From NCBI GenBank assembly GCA_017428635.1, contig JAFRQK010000035.1:21343-85342 (forward strand): a DNA stretch of 64,000 nt, read 5' to 3'. The first letter of the stretch is position 1; each line of letters begins with the position of its first letter. The notes beneath the pieces were generated by a model. The model was given only the letters and a program-made list of their open reading frames with translations, searched no databases and was not told the DNA's origin. Positions 7,158-15,712 of the stretch are shown piece after piece. Source of the stretch: Clostridia bacterium. GTDB taxonomy: Bacteria; Bacillota; Clostridia; Oscillospirales; CAG-272. The position numbers and the translations under genes were made by a program.

Positions 7158-9410
7158 ACGGATAATCAAAGCGCCGGAAAAAGAGCTGCGGCAGCCGCTC
7201 TGCGCCGCGTTGCGGCTCTTATCGTCAAAGGCCGTTTTATCGTGATCGCCGTCTTCGTTCTGGCGTCCGTTTTTTGCGTTTTTTCGGCAGGCTGGGTCAA
7301 GGTGAACGCTGAGCTCACCTCGTATCTGCCTCCGTCGTTCGAGACGCGCCGCGGCCTTTCGATCATGGATGAAGAGTTTCCCGCGACGTTTTTCGCGGAC
7401 TTTATGGTGAAGGACGTGACGCCTGACGAAGCGAGGGCGATCGCGGACAGGATCGAAAAGACCGATCGCGTTCTCGCCGTCTCGTTCGAAGGGACGAAGA
7501 AGGACTACGTTGATTCCTCCGCTCTCTTTTCCGTCACGTTCGACGGACCGGAGGCGGACCCGGACGTCGCGGCCGCCGTCCGCGCGGTCAGGGAAATCGC
7601 GGACGGGAAGGAACTTTACGAATATTCCGGTATAACCTCCGCGTATTCCGACACCCTCGCGCGCGAGATGATCCCGATCCTGGCGATCGCGGTCGCCGTT
7701 ATCGTCGGCGCGATAATATTCACTTCGCGCTCGTATTTTGAGATCGCGCTCTTCGCGGTCGTATTTACCGTCGCCGCCGTTCTGAATATGGGAACGAACT
7801 TCATATTCGGAGAGATCGGCGCGATCACGAATTCGGTCGCCGTGATCCTTCAGCTTGCGCTGGCGATCGACTATGCGATAATCCTGTCGCACCGGTATCA
7901 GGATGAGGCGGCGGTCAGGGGTTACGGAAAAGAAGCGCTGATCGAGGCGCTCTCGCATTCGATCGTCGAGATATCTTCGTCGTGCTTTACGACGGTCGCG
8001 GGTCTTCTCGCCCTGACGCTTATGCAGTTCCGTCTCGGCTACGATCTCGGTATCGTGCTCGCCAAGGGCATTCTGTGCAGTATGCTCACGGTTTTCTTGC
8101 TGATGCCCGCGCTCATCTCTCTGACTTCCCGCGCGATAGAAAAAACGCGCCATAAGTCTTTCGTTCCCGATATCGGACGGTGGGCCCGCTTTCTCGCGAA
8201 ACGGGGGATCGTTTTCGCCGTGATCTTCGCGGTCCTTCTGCCGCTCTCCGCGTTTTTCGCGTCGCGGGTCGATTACGCGTTCTCAAACAAGACCGTCGAT
8301 CCGGTCGTCGCATCGGGCGGGGACGGCGACGTCATCGACTCCGTTTTCGGGTACAGGACGCCCGTCGTTATCCTCGTCCCGGACGGGGATTATGAAAAAG
8401 AAAAAGAACTCGTCGGGCGCGTTGCCGCGACCGACGGCGTCAGGACCGTCACGGGTCTGCCGAACGCGGGAGCCGACGGGATATATCTCACGGATACCGT
8501 GTCCGCAGACGAACTCGCCGCGCTCGCCGGGGTCGACCCAGAGCAGGCGAGGCGGCTGTTCTCCGTTTACGGGAGGGCGAGGGGCATATCGGACGCCGCG
8601 TTTGAGGCGCCGCTCTGCGATCTGCTCTCGTTTTTCTTCGATAATTTCGAGACGTCCGACGGCGACGGACGGTTCGACGCCTCGACGATAAAGTCCGCTC
8701 TCGCGCAGCTCAAGGGCGCGGAACACGACCGCGTCGTGCTGACCGTTTCGCTCCCCGTAGAGGGAGAGGAAAGCCGCGCGCTGGTCGATACGCTGCGCGG
8801 GCTCGGCGACTCCGTTTACGGAGAGGGGAAGACGGTCGTTATAGGCGATATCACGAGCGCGCGCGACCTCGAGGCGTCCTTCAGAAGCGACCGCGTACTG
8901 ATCGGCACCCTCACCGTTCTGTTCGTCCTCGCCGTTTTGCTGTTCACGTTCAGATCGGTCGCGGGGTCGGTCCTTCTCGTCGCCGTGATCCAGGGCAGCA
9001 TCTGGCTCGGATTCGCCGTTTCGTATTTCACCGGGACGCGCGCCGCGTTCGTTACCGAGATGATAACGACGGCGGTGCAGATGGGCGCGACGATCGACTA
9101 CGCGATCGTCCTTATGAACAGATATCTAGCGAACCGCGAACAGCTTCCGAAAAAAGACGCGATGGTAGCGGCGCTTCGACAGAGTTTTCCGACGGTACTG
9201 ACGTCGGGGACGATAATGACCGTCGCCGGTCTTCTCATCGCTTTCGGGATCAGCGACGTCTACGTCGGCCACATCGGTCTCGCCATCGGGCGGGGGGCGG
9301 CGTTCTCCGCCCTGATCGTCCTGACGGTCCTGCCGCCGCTGCTCGTTCTGTTCGACCGGGCGATAATCGGGACGACGTTTTCAAAACGAAGGGGCAGATT
9401 CGTGAAATAA
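7158..9410 (+). CDS. MMPL/RND-superfamily membrane transporter (start uncertain, possibly ACG)
   Basis: The protein has two repeats of six membrane helices, each with a large external loop, and the MMPL-family signatures AIDYAIILSHRYQDE and ATIDYAIVLMNRYL in helix 4 of each half. Such proteins export lipids or other hydrophobic molecules using proton flow. From 7158 it is 750 residues. The first conventional in-frame start is GTG 7242, which would begin inside helix 1 and drop a basic stretch (KRAAAAALRRVAALIVKGRF) typical of the cytoplasmic N-terminus. The frame is open back to 7131 with no ATG, GTG or TTG; an ACG at 7158 sits 8 bases after AAGGGGG. It is a single-gene unit. Confidence 0.85.
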   Translation, partial: TDNQSAGKRAAAAALRRVAALIVKGRFIVIAVFVLASVFCVFSAGWVKVNAELTSYLPPSFETRRGLSIMDEEFPATFFADFMVKDVTPDEARAIADRIEKTDRVLAVSFEGTKKDYVDSSALFSVTFDGPEADPDVAAAVRAVREIADGKELYEYSGITSAYSDTLAREMIPILAIAVAVIVGAIIFTSRSYFEIALFAVVFTVAAVLNMGTNFIFGEIGAITNSVAVILQLALAIDYAIILSHRYQDEAAVRGYGKEALIEALSHSIVEISSSCFTTVAGLLALTLMQFRLGYDLGIVLAKGILCSMLTVFLLMPALISLTSRAIEKTRHKSFVPDIGRWARFLAKRGIVFAVIFAVLLPLSAFFASRVDYAFSNKTVDPVVASGGDGDVIDSVFGYRTPVVILVPDGDYEKEKELVGRVAATDGVRTVTGLPNAGADGIYLTDTVSADELAALAGVDPEQARRLFSVYGRARGISDAAFEAPLCDLLSFFFDNFETSDGDGRFDASTIKSALAQLKGAEHDRVVLTVSLPVEGEESRALVDTLRGLGDSVYGEGKTVVIGDITSARDLEASFRSDRVLIGTLTVLFVLAVLLFTFRSVAGSVLLVAVIQGSIWLGFAVSYFTGTRAAFVTEMITTAVQMGATIDYAIVLMNRYLANREQLPKKDAMVAALRQSFPTVLTSGTIMTVAGLLIAFGISDVYVGHIGLAIGRGAAFSALIVLTVLPPLLVLFDRAIIGTTFSKRRGRFVK

Positions 9411-9414
9411 AAAA

Positions 9415-9436
9415 GGACCGGGGACAGCCCCGGCCC
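9415..9436 (-). terminator. Terminator between the convergent MMPL and mscL genes
   Basis: A GC-rich hairpin (GGACCGGGG / CCCCGGCCC) lies between the two stops. The run of Ts is on the minus-strand side, so it mainly ends mscL. Confidence 0.75.
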
Positions 9437-9446
9437 TTTGGGATAA

Positions 9447-9887
9447 TTACTCGTTATCCTTTTTGATGATGTCTCTGATCTCGGAAAGGATCTCTTCCGC
9501 GGTTTCCTTCTTCTCTTCCTCTTCCTCTTCCGCGGGCTCTTCTTTCTTGAATTTTTCCTTCGCTTTGAGGATTATCTTCAGGAAAATGAAGATGCACAGC
9601 GCGATAAGGATGAAGTCGATGATCGTCTGGATGAACGCGCCGTATGTGAGAGCCGCTTCCGGGGTCACGACCTCGCCCGCCTCGTCGAGGACTGCGGGTG
9701 AGAATACCCATTTCAGCTCGCTGATGTTGACGCCGCCGAACAGAAGACCGATGAGGGGCATGATGATGTCGTTCACGAAGCTCGACACGATCTTTCCGAA
9801 CGCACCGCCGATTACGACCGCGACAGCCATGTCGATGACGCTGCCTTTGGAGATGAATTCCTTGAATTCGGTTGCAAACTTTTTCAT
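9447..9887 (-). CDS. mscL: Large-conductance mechanosensitive channel
   Basis: This 146-residue protein begins MKKFATEFKEFISKGSVIDM and continues with the glycine- and alanine-rich first helix (AVAVVIGGAFGKIVSSFVND) that lines the pore. A periplasmic-type loop, a second helix and a charged C-terminal coiled segment rich in Glu/Lys follow. It opens on membrane tension to release solutes under osmotic downshock. It is monocistronic, with a consensus promoter at 9926-9954. Confidence 0.96.
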   Translation of the reverse strand: MKKFATEFKEFISKGSVIDMAVAVVIGGAFGKIVSSFVNDIIMPLIGLLFGGVNISELKWVFSPAVLDEAGEVVTPEAALTYGAFIQTIIDFILIALCIFIFLKIILKAKEKFKKEEPAEEEEEEKKETAEEILSEIRDIIKKDNE

Positions 9888-9925
9888 TTTCTGCTCCTTT
9901 CATAGATTTTCCGGGATTTGAGATA

Positions 9926-9954
9926 ATTCTAACATCTGACCCGGTCGTTGTCAA
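9926..9954 (-). promoter_or_regulatory. SigA promoter of mscL
   Basis: Minus strand TTGACA (9949-9954), 17-nt spacer, TAGAAT (9926-9931). It overlaps the region that should hold the divergent DUF177 promoter (plus-strand TATAAT at 9957-9962). Confidence 0.8.
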
Positions 9955-9980
9955 TATATAATTCAGGACGGAGGTACGCC

Positions 9981-10529
9981 ATGATAATCGAACTCGGCGA
10001 CTTTTTCTCATCTCAGAAGAGCTCTTTTCCGCTCGATCTCTGCTTCTCGCCGGAGGACGGAGCGGACGCGACGGGGATGATCCCCGCGGAAATGAAGATA
10101 AAAGAAAACGGCATTATTCTGAAGGGCGAGATCAGGAGCGTCGGAGACTATCTGTCCCTTTCTTCGACAGTCACGGTGAAGTACCGCGCCGTTTGCGACC
10201 GCTGCCTTGCGCCGTTCGAAGCCGAGACGTCGTTCGGATTCGAACGCCAGATCGTCGCGTCGCAGAAAAAAGCAGTTCAGCGTGAGGACGGCGAGGAAGA
10301 AGAACCGCTCGCGGTCGAGGAGGGAAAGATCGACGTCACGGAACCGCTGTCCGAGGCGATCGCGCTCGAGGCGCCGACGGTCTATCTGTGCCGCGAGGAG
10401 TGTCCGGGTCTCTGCCCGACGTGCGGGAAAATGCGGGACGATCCGACGTGTAAATGTTCCGAAAAAAAAGAAATTGACCCGAGATTCGAGATTTTGAAAA
10501 AATTACTTGATAATTCTTCCGAAGTGTAG
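9981..10529 (+). CDS. DUF177 (YceD) family protein
   Basis: This 182-residue protein is encoded just before rpmF, the standard DUF177-rpmF pair; in plants and bacteria the family is implicated in 23S rRNA accumulation. The C-terminal part has Cys-rich pairs (CRDRCLAPF-like VCDRCLAPF near residue 73, then CREECPGLCPTCGK and CKC), which look metal-binding. The ATG at 9981 follows GGAGG by 6 bases. Confidence 0.9.
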   Translation: MIIELGDFFSSQKSSFPLDLCFSPEDGADATGMIPAEMKIKENGIILKGEIRSVGDYLSLSSTVTVKYRAVCDRCLAPFEAETSFGFERQIVASQKKAVQREDGEEEEPLAVEEGKIDVTEPLSEAIALEAPTVYLCREECPGLCPTCGKMRDDPTCKCSEKKEIDPRFEILKKLLDNSSEV

Positions 10530-10600
10530 TATAATAATCTGTACTCGCGTAAAAATGCGTAAAAAATGTATTGTGATATATATGGTAGGAGGTGTAGATC

Positions 10601-10786
10601 ATGGCAGTACCGAAGGGTAAGGTGTCTAAGGCCCGCAGAGATAAAAGACGTTCCAACGTTTGGAAACTGGGGCTTCCCGGTATGGTAAAATGCTCTCATT
10701 GCGGAGAGTACAATCTCGCGCACCGCGTTTGCAAGGCTTGCGGCTGGTACAACGGAGAGCAGGTCGTCAACAAGGAAGAGGCGTAA
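10601..10786 (+). CDS. rpmF: 50S ribosomal protein L32
   Basis: This 61-residue, very basic protein starts [19 protein letters not shown] and has the four-cysteine zinc ribbon form (CSHC and CKAC). It follows a good ribosome site (GGAGG) and is followed by a terminator at 10801-10841. The fatty-acid genes plsX/fabH often found downstream are absent. Confidence 0.98.
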   Translation: MAVPKGKVSKARRDKRRSNVWKLGLPGMVKCSHCGEYNLAHRVCKACGWYNGEQVVNKEEA

Positions 10787-10800
10787 GACAAGTTATGCCC

Positions 10801-10841
10801 GGACCGTGGCGTCGGAACACGACGCGGCGGTCTGTTTTTTT
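10801..10841 (+). terminator. Terminator after rpmF
   Basis: A GC-rich stem (GACCG...CGGTC enclosing GCGTCG/CGACGC) is followed by seven Ts. Confidence 0.85.
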
Positions 10842-10858
10842 AGGACGGAGGCGAGAAT

Positions 10859-11449
10859 ATGAAATATTCACCCGCGTCGGGCGGCGGCAGAGTATCGGTT
10901 TCGGCGGTGCTCCTTCTCGTCGCGGCGGCGGTCACGTTTATGATCCCGAACATCCCGTCCGTTTCGGCGGCGGTCCCGTCAGGCGTCGTTCAGTTTATCG
11001 CTCTTCTTCTCGCCGTGGCAGGCATCTTTATCCTCGTCCGGTTCAGATTCGTCACGTTCACGTACGTGCTCGACTTCCGTTCCGACGGAGCGGACCCCGA
11101 CGCCGAGCGCGCGTACGCGGGTGAGGCCGACGTCAGCCGGATCCCGCGAGATATGCTCGACTTCACCGTCTTCAAAACGCAGGGGCAGAGACAGCCCGTA
11201 GCGGAGTGTATCCTCGGGATCGACGAACTTGAGGCCGTGAAGGAATTCCCCGGACGCCGCGGGATCGCCCGCGAACTGCGGCGCGAATACGGCGCCGTCG
11301 CGTACTACGATTACACCGCGTCCCCGAGGCCGGAGAGCGTTACGGTCCTCGTCTTCTCCGAACCCGACAAAAAGGCGGCGATAGCCGTAGAGTGCGACGA
11401 AAAAATGAGAAACGCGCTGAAAGATCTCATCTCCGGAGGTGTCAGTTGA
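10859..11449 (+). CDS. Unrecognised two-helix membrane protein
   Basis: This 196-residue protein has two hydrophobic segments (about residues 14-35 and 43-62) followed by a soluble alpha/beta tail of about 130 residues with many charged residues. The ATG follows GGACGGAGG. It overlaps the next gene at its stop (TTGA), so the two are translationally coupled. No family recognised; the location suggests a cytoplasmic domain tethered to the membrane. Confidence 0.8.
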   Translation: MKYSPASGGGRVSVSAVLLLVAAAVTFMIPNIPSVSAAVPSGVVQFIALLLAVAGIFILVRFRFVTFTYVLDFRSDGADPDAERAYAGEADVSRIPRDMLDFTVFKTQGQRQPVAECILGIDELEAVKEFPGRRGIARELRREYGAVAYYDYTASPRPESVTVLVFSEPDKKAAIAVECDEKMRNALKDLISGGVS

Positions 11450-12021
11450 AAGTTTTCGGTAAGATCGTAAAATACTTTTTAATATCGGTCGTCGTTATAT
11501 TCAACGCGATCATAATATTCCGCGTCGCTCTGTCGCTCAACAAAGGCGAACTGAAAGCGATCGAGCCGACGGAGGCTCTTTGCGCCGCGTACGCGGAAGA
11601 CGAAAATCTTGAGATCCTCACGAACAAACTCCCGAACGATCTGTCGACGAACAGAGCGTTTACCGCATACTCGTTCTGCTACGTTCCCGCCGCGGGCGAG
11701 GCCCAGATCACGGTCAGGATCAACAGGGGCGAGTACAAGAAAGTCTCGCTTCCCGAGGGCGGGGAGTTCACTTTCTCCCTGCGCGATACGGAGACCGACG
11801 AGCTGACGGAGGGCGAGATCCTCGAGATCAGGGACTGGATGATGTACCGCTATTTCAGAGTGTCGTTCCCCTGCGGGAAGCTGAAGGACGGAGTCACCTA
11901 CGGGGTGCTGCTCCTCGCGAACGGGGAGGCGGAGGACGAGATGATCGTCCGTCATAAAGATCAGGCTTTTTCGACCCGTTCGCTCACGTCGGGCGAGCGC
12001 GGCGCTCTCTCTTTGAAATGA
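11446..12021 (+). CDS. Unrecognised single-pass membrane protein
   Basis: This 191-residue protein starts at TTG 11446, directly after GGAGG and overlapping the previous stop. One N-terminal membrane helix (about residues 8-27, YFLISVVVIFNAIIIFRVAL) anchors an extracytoplasmic domain that looks beta-rich. The next gene (DUF3737) follows 7 bases downstream. No family recognised. Confidence 0.78.
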   Translation: MKVFGKIVKYFLISVVVIFNAIIIFRVALSLNKGELKAIEPTEALCAAYAEDENLEILTNKLPNDLSTNRAFTAYSFCYVPAAGEAQITVRINRGEYKKVSLPEGGEFTFSLRDTETDELTEGEILEIRDWMMYRYFRVSFPCGKLKDGVTYGVLLLANGEAEDEMIVRHKDQAFSTRSLTSGERGALSLK

Positions 12022-12027
12022 GGTTTT

Positions 12028-12897
12028 ATGGAAATAATCAGTCACCGTGAGTTTACGGAAGAACGCGCGCTTTTTCGCGCGGCTGACGTCTCGGTAGAGG
12101 ACTGCGTGATAAAGACGGGCGAGTCGCCTCTCAAGCACTCCGTCGGCGTAACTCTTGAGCGCTCGACGATCGCGTCGAAATACCCGCTTTGGTATTCGGA
12201 GGGCGCCGCCGTCAGAAACAGCGTCTTCGAGCCGACCGCGCGCGCGGGGATCTGGTATTCGCGCGGCGTTAAGACGGAGGACACGAAGATCCTCGCTCCG
12301 AAAACGTTCCGCAGATGCGACGGGATCGAACTTTACGGCGTTGAGATCCCGGACGCGCAGGAGACGCTCTGGTCGTGCTCGAACGTAAAAGCGCGGGATC
12401 TTTCGGCGGCGAACGCCGACTATCTTTTCATGAACTCGTCGGCGGTCTATATCGACGGGATGACGCTCGTCGGCAGATACGTATTCGACGGCGCGTCGGA
12501 CGTCGTCATCAGAAACGCGAAGATCGAAACGAAGGACGCCCTCTGGAACTCGAAAAACGTCACCGTGTACGATTCGGTGATATCGAGCGAGTATATCGGA
12601 TGGAACTCCGAGAACGTGACGCTCGTCCGCTGTACCGTTGAAAGTCTGCAGGGGTTCTGCTACATAAAAAATCTGAAACTCGTCGACTGCCGCCTGCCGG
12701 GCACGACGCTCGCGTTCGAATATTCGACCGTGGACGCGGACGTGAAGGGCGGGATCGTGAGCGTTCTCGACCCCGCGGGCGGCGTGATAAAAGCGGATTC
12801 GATAGGAACTCTGACCGTTCGGGACCGATACGCGGACCCGGACGCGACGAAGATCGACGCCGCGGTCGAAAGAATGACCGAAGAACCCGAGTTCTGA
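12028..12897 (+). CDS. DUF3737 beta-helix-like protein
   Basis: This 289-residue protein consists of short repeated beta-strand turns of the form xVxxxxVxIxxxxAxW-x-S (for example NSKNVTVYDSVI, NSENVTLVRCTV). This gives a right-handed beta-helix like the pectin-lyase fold. DUF3737 genes are commonly found beside PLP-dependent MalY/PatB genes in Firmicutes, as here (22 bases downstream). No signal peptide, so cytoplasmic. Function unknown. Confidence 0.88.
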   Translation: MEIISHREFTEERALFRAADVSVEDCVIKTGESPLKHSVGVTLERSTIASKYPLWYSEGAAVRNSVFEPTARAGIWYSRGVKTEDTKILAPKTFRRCDGIELYGVEIPDAQETLWSCSNVKARDLSAANADYLFMNSSAVYIDGMTLVGRYVFDGASDVVIRNAKIETKDALWNSKNVTVYDSVISSEYIGWNSENVTLVRCTVESLQGFCYIKNLKLVDCRLPGTTLAFEYSTVDADVKGGIVSVLDPAGGVIKADSIGTLTVRDRYADPDATKIDAAVERMTEEPEF

Positions 12898-12919
12898 TAT
12901 TAAAAAAGGAGGAAACGGC

Positions 12920-14083
12920 ATGAGTTACGATTTTGATTCCGTGATCGAAAGAAGAGGTACCGACTCGGTCAAGTGGTCTGTCGGAGAAGGCGAACTCCCC
13001 ATGTGGGTGGCCGATATGGATTTCAAAACGGCTCCCGAGATAACGGAGGCGATCCTCTACCGCGCCGAACACGGGGTCTACGGCTACACCGAAGTCCCCG
13101 ACATCTGGTACGAATCGTATATCGGATGGTGGTCGCGCCGCCACGACTTCACGATGAAAAAAGAGTGGCTCGTTTTTTGCACGGGCGTCGTCCCGGCGAT
13201 CTCGTCGGCGATAAGAAAGCTGACGACTCCGGGCGAGAACGTGCTGATCCAGACGCCCGTTTACAACGTTTTCTTCAACTCGATCCTCAACAACGGATGC
13301 CGCGTCGTCGAAAACCCGCTGATCTTTGAGGGCGGCGAGTACCGGATGGACTTCGACGATCTTGAAAAGAAACTCGCCGATCCGCAGACTACGGTGATGC
13401 TCCTTTGCAACCCGCACAACCCGGTCGGCAAGATATGGGACAAAAAAACGCTCGCCGCGGTCGGCAAAATGGCGTCACGGTGCGGCGTCACGGTGATCTC
13501 CGACGAGATCCACTGCGATCTGACGACGCCGGGGGTCGATTACGTTCCGTTCGCGTCCGTCTCCGACATCTGCCGCGAGACAAGCGTTACCTGCATCGCG
13601 CCGACGAAGGCGTTCAACCTCGCGGGGCTCCAGACAGCGGCCGTGTCCGTTCCGGACGAACGGCTCCGCCACAAGGTGAAAAGAGCGCTCAACACCGACG
13701 AGGTAGCCGAGCCCGGCACGTTCGCCGTGACCGCGGCGGTCGCCGCTTTCGAGCGCGGAGAGGCGTGGCTCGACGAGCTGAGAGCGTACCTGTACGAGAA
13801 CAGACAGACGGCGGTGAACTTCATCCGCGAGCGGATCCCGACGCTCGCTCCCGTTGACGGGGACGCAACGTACCTGCTCTGGGTGAACGTCGCGGGCACG
13901 GGTCTGTCCGGCAAGCAGTTCGCAACGGGACTGCGGGAGCAGACCGGTCTGTTCGTAACGCCCGGCGCCGCGTACGGCGCGGTCGGCCGCGATTTCTTCC
14001 GGATCAATTTCGCTTGCCCGCGCTCCGTCCTTCAGGACGGCCTCGACCGGCTTGAGAGATATGCGAATTCGATAAAAGAATAA
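12920..14083 (+). CDS. MalY/PatB-family PLP-dependent aminotransferase or cystathionine beta-lyase
   Basis: This 387-residue fold-type I PLP enzyme has the PatB/MalY opening (SYDFDSVIERRGTDSVKW, then LPMWVADMDF). It also has NPHNPVGKIW for the PLP carboxylate region and the Schiff-base lysine in APTKAFNLAG. Family members cleave cystathionine or cysteine C-S bonds, and MalY also represses the mal regulon. Strong AAAGGAGG site. It is last in the 10859-14083 operon. Exact substrate not resolved. Confidence 0.92.
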   Translation: MSYDFDSVIERRGTDSVKWSVGEGELPMWVADMDFKTAPEITEAILYRAEHGVYGYTEVPDIWYESYIGWWSRRHDFTMKKEWLVFCTGVVPAISSAIRKLTTPGENVLIQTPVYNVFFNSILNNGCRVVENPLIFEGGEYRMDFDDLEKKLADPQTTVMLLCNPHNPVGKIWDKKTLAAVGKMASRCGVTVISDEIHCDLTTPGVDYVPFASVSDICRETSVTCIAPTKAFNLAGLQTAAVSVPDERLRHKVKRALNTDEVAEPGTFAVTAAVAAFERGEAWLDELRAYLYENRQTAVNFIRERIPTLAPVDGDATYLLWVNVAGTGLSGKQFATGLREQTGLFVTPGAAYGAVGRDFFRINFACPRSVLQDGLDRLERYANSIKE

Positions 14084-14104
14084 CGCGTCGAAGAGGCGCA
14101 ATTA

Positions 14105-14300
14105 ACGACTCCCGTGACAAAACGTCACGGGAGTCGGATTGATATAAGGTTCGGACGCCTGAGAGGCGTCCCTACGGACTTTATTCATAAACACGCATAT
14201 TTTATGTTAAATGATCATCCTCATTCCCGACTGTAGGGAGGGCACTTTGCCCTCCGCACCTTAGATTATGCTTGCACCGCAAGCAGATGCGCCGTAAGGC
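14105..14300. repeat. Intergenic cluster of short palindromes
   Basis: Between the convergent PatB and XRE genes lie at least five separate inverted repeats. They are GACTCCCGTGAC/GTCACGGGAGTC (14108-14136), GGACGCCTgagAGGCGTCC, GGAGGGCActtTGCCCTCC, GCTTGCaccGCAAGC and ATGCGCCgtaAGGCGCAT. The last (near 14285-14305) can end the XRE message; the first can end patB. The others look like dispersed short repeats rather than terminators. Confidence 0.7.
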
Positions 14301-14304
14301 GCAT

Positions 14305-15405
14305 TTATTTTAGAATCTCGAGTATCTCCTGAAACTCCGGCTTCGCTTTGAATTCCTCTGACAGCGGATAGTGTTTTGTCATCAATTCATACATCCGTTT
14401 GCTCAAACTCAAATCGCGAAAACGTTCCTCGCGCTCATATAACAGAGCGAGTCTTTCCGCCTCGGGAAGGGTGTCAAACAGCACCGCCTGTTCGGCGGCG
14501 AGACGAAGATAATGAAACGCCTCTTCGATATCTCCGATCTCCGCGTACAGATGACCCAAATGACCGTAATTATAAATCAGATGAATTCTGTTTTTAGACG
14601 GATGGGTTTCGGAATCGGTCATCCGGAAGATACCGTTCAGATGTTTAATGACTTCGATCTTATACTCGGGGATAAAGGCCATATCATAATAACAATAACT
14701 GATAATCGTATTCTGCAGAAGGTATGACAGTTCTTCAATGGCGCGCTGTCTGTTTTCGTACCACTTTTGAAAGTCGTGGTTTTTCGGGTCAAAGTCAAGA
14801 TCGGGAAGAACGGATTCTTTAGAATCGCTCATTGACGGTAAGCTGTCAGCGATGGTTTTTGCCTGTTGCAAGTATTCTTTATCGAATCCATAACACTGAT
14901 ATTTATGCATAAGGTGTTCGATCATCAAACGTTTTGAGCGGATCCGTATCGCGTCGTCAGTGCAGTATTTTTGGATTTTCTCGTAAAAGGCGGCCATTTG
15001 ATTTGAGATTTGTTCGTGATCCTGTTTTGTTTCGCCGCCTTTTACAATTTGCAGCAGTTCCATATACCTAACGAGGATAGGGTACTCGTTCGGAAACTCA
15101 TTTACGGCTTTTTTGTATTCGGTCATGACAGAGAGAGCATCTTTTAATTTCATATTGTCAAACAGATCAAGATACTTTTTTACTCTTTGTTCAATACGGA
15201 CTCTGTCTGTCCCGAGCAAAACGTCGACGGTGACGCCGAAGAAAGAAGATATTACCGGAAGCATCGTAATATCCGGATAACTTTCTCCCCGTTCCCATTT
15301 GCTGACCGTCTGAAACGAAATGCCGAGTTCGTCGGCGAGCGCTTCCTGCGTCAGGTCTTTTTCTTTTCTCAAGTGTTTAACGTTTTCGCTGAAGCAGATA
15401 TTCAT
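14305..15405 (-). CDS. XRE-family regulator with C-terminal TPR-like sensor
   Basis: This 366-residue protein has an N-terminal helix-turn-helix (about residues 4-60, LRKEKDLTQEALADELGISFQTVSKWERGE). A linker and a long helical, TPR-like region rich in Tyr/Leu/Ala follow. Similar proteins bind peptides or sense metabolic state. The start is set at 15405, after GGAG at good spacing; an in-frame ATG 24 codons upstream lacks a site. Its lower GC content than flanking genes hints at separate history. Monocistronic, target unknown. Confidence 0.85.
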   Translation of the reverse strand: MNICFSENVKHLRKEKDLTQEALADELGISFQTVSKWERGESYPDITMLPVISSFFGVTVDVLLGTDRVRIEQRVKKYLDLFDNMKLKDALSVMTEYKKAVNEFPNEYPILVRYMELLQIVKGGETKQDHEQISNQMAAFYEKIQKYCTDDAIRIRSKRLMIEHLMHKYQCYGFDKEYLQQAKTIADSLPSMSDSKESVLPDLDFDPKNHDFQKWYENRQRAIEELSYLLQNTIISYCYYDMAFIPEYKIEVIKHLNGIFRMTDSETHPSKNRIHLIYNYGHLGHLYAEIGDIEEAFHYLRLAAEQAVLFDTLPEAERLALLYEREERFRDLSLSKRMYELMTKHYPLSEEFKAKPEFQEILEILK

Positions 15406-15590
15406 TTGTTTTTCTCCGATCCGATCAAGTATTCGGCGATATCGTCTGATCAAATCATACATCAATACCCGATTCAATTCAATAACATTTTTGTTGAATT
15501 GATTCTACGGACAGGAGAATTATTCACCAGATACAAGAATTCAATTTAAAAACCATATGTTTTTTTATTTAGAATTTGGGAGATTGTTGA

Positions 15591-15710
15591 ATGAATTGAT
15601 TTCCGCATCGTTGTGCGGAAATCATGAATTGCGCCCGGCGGGCGCATGAATTGAGCCCCGCGCCTTTCGGGCCGCGGGGCTCGTGAATTGATTTTGCGCA
15701 TGCGCAAAAT
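15591..15710. repeat. Array of four palindromes separated by ATGAATTG
   Basis: Four unrelated palindromes are each preceded by the same spacer ATGAATTG (GTGAATTG for the last). They are ATTTCCGCAtcgttgTGCGGAAAT, GCGCCCGGCGGGCGC, AGCCCCGCG...CGCGGGGCT and ATTTTGCGCATGCGCAAAAT. The fourth lies directly after the lplA stop codon and may end that transcript. The rest of the 307-base gap (15406-15590) is AT-rich upstream sequence of the XRE gene, with one inverted repeat (GATTCAATTCAA/TTGAATTGATTC) near 15470-15507. Confidence 0.85.
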
Positions 15711-15712
15711 CA

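Noticed and set aside
15591-15710. Possible CRISPR array
   Set aside because: The constant part is 8 bases and the variable parts are palindromes of 15-28 bases; no cas genes nearby.
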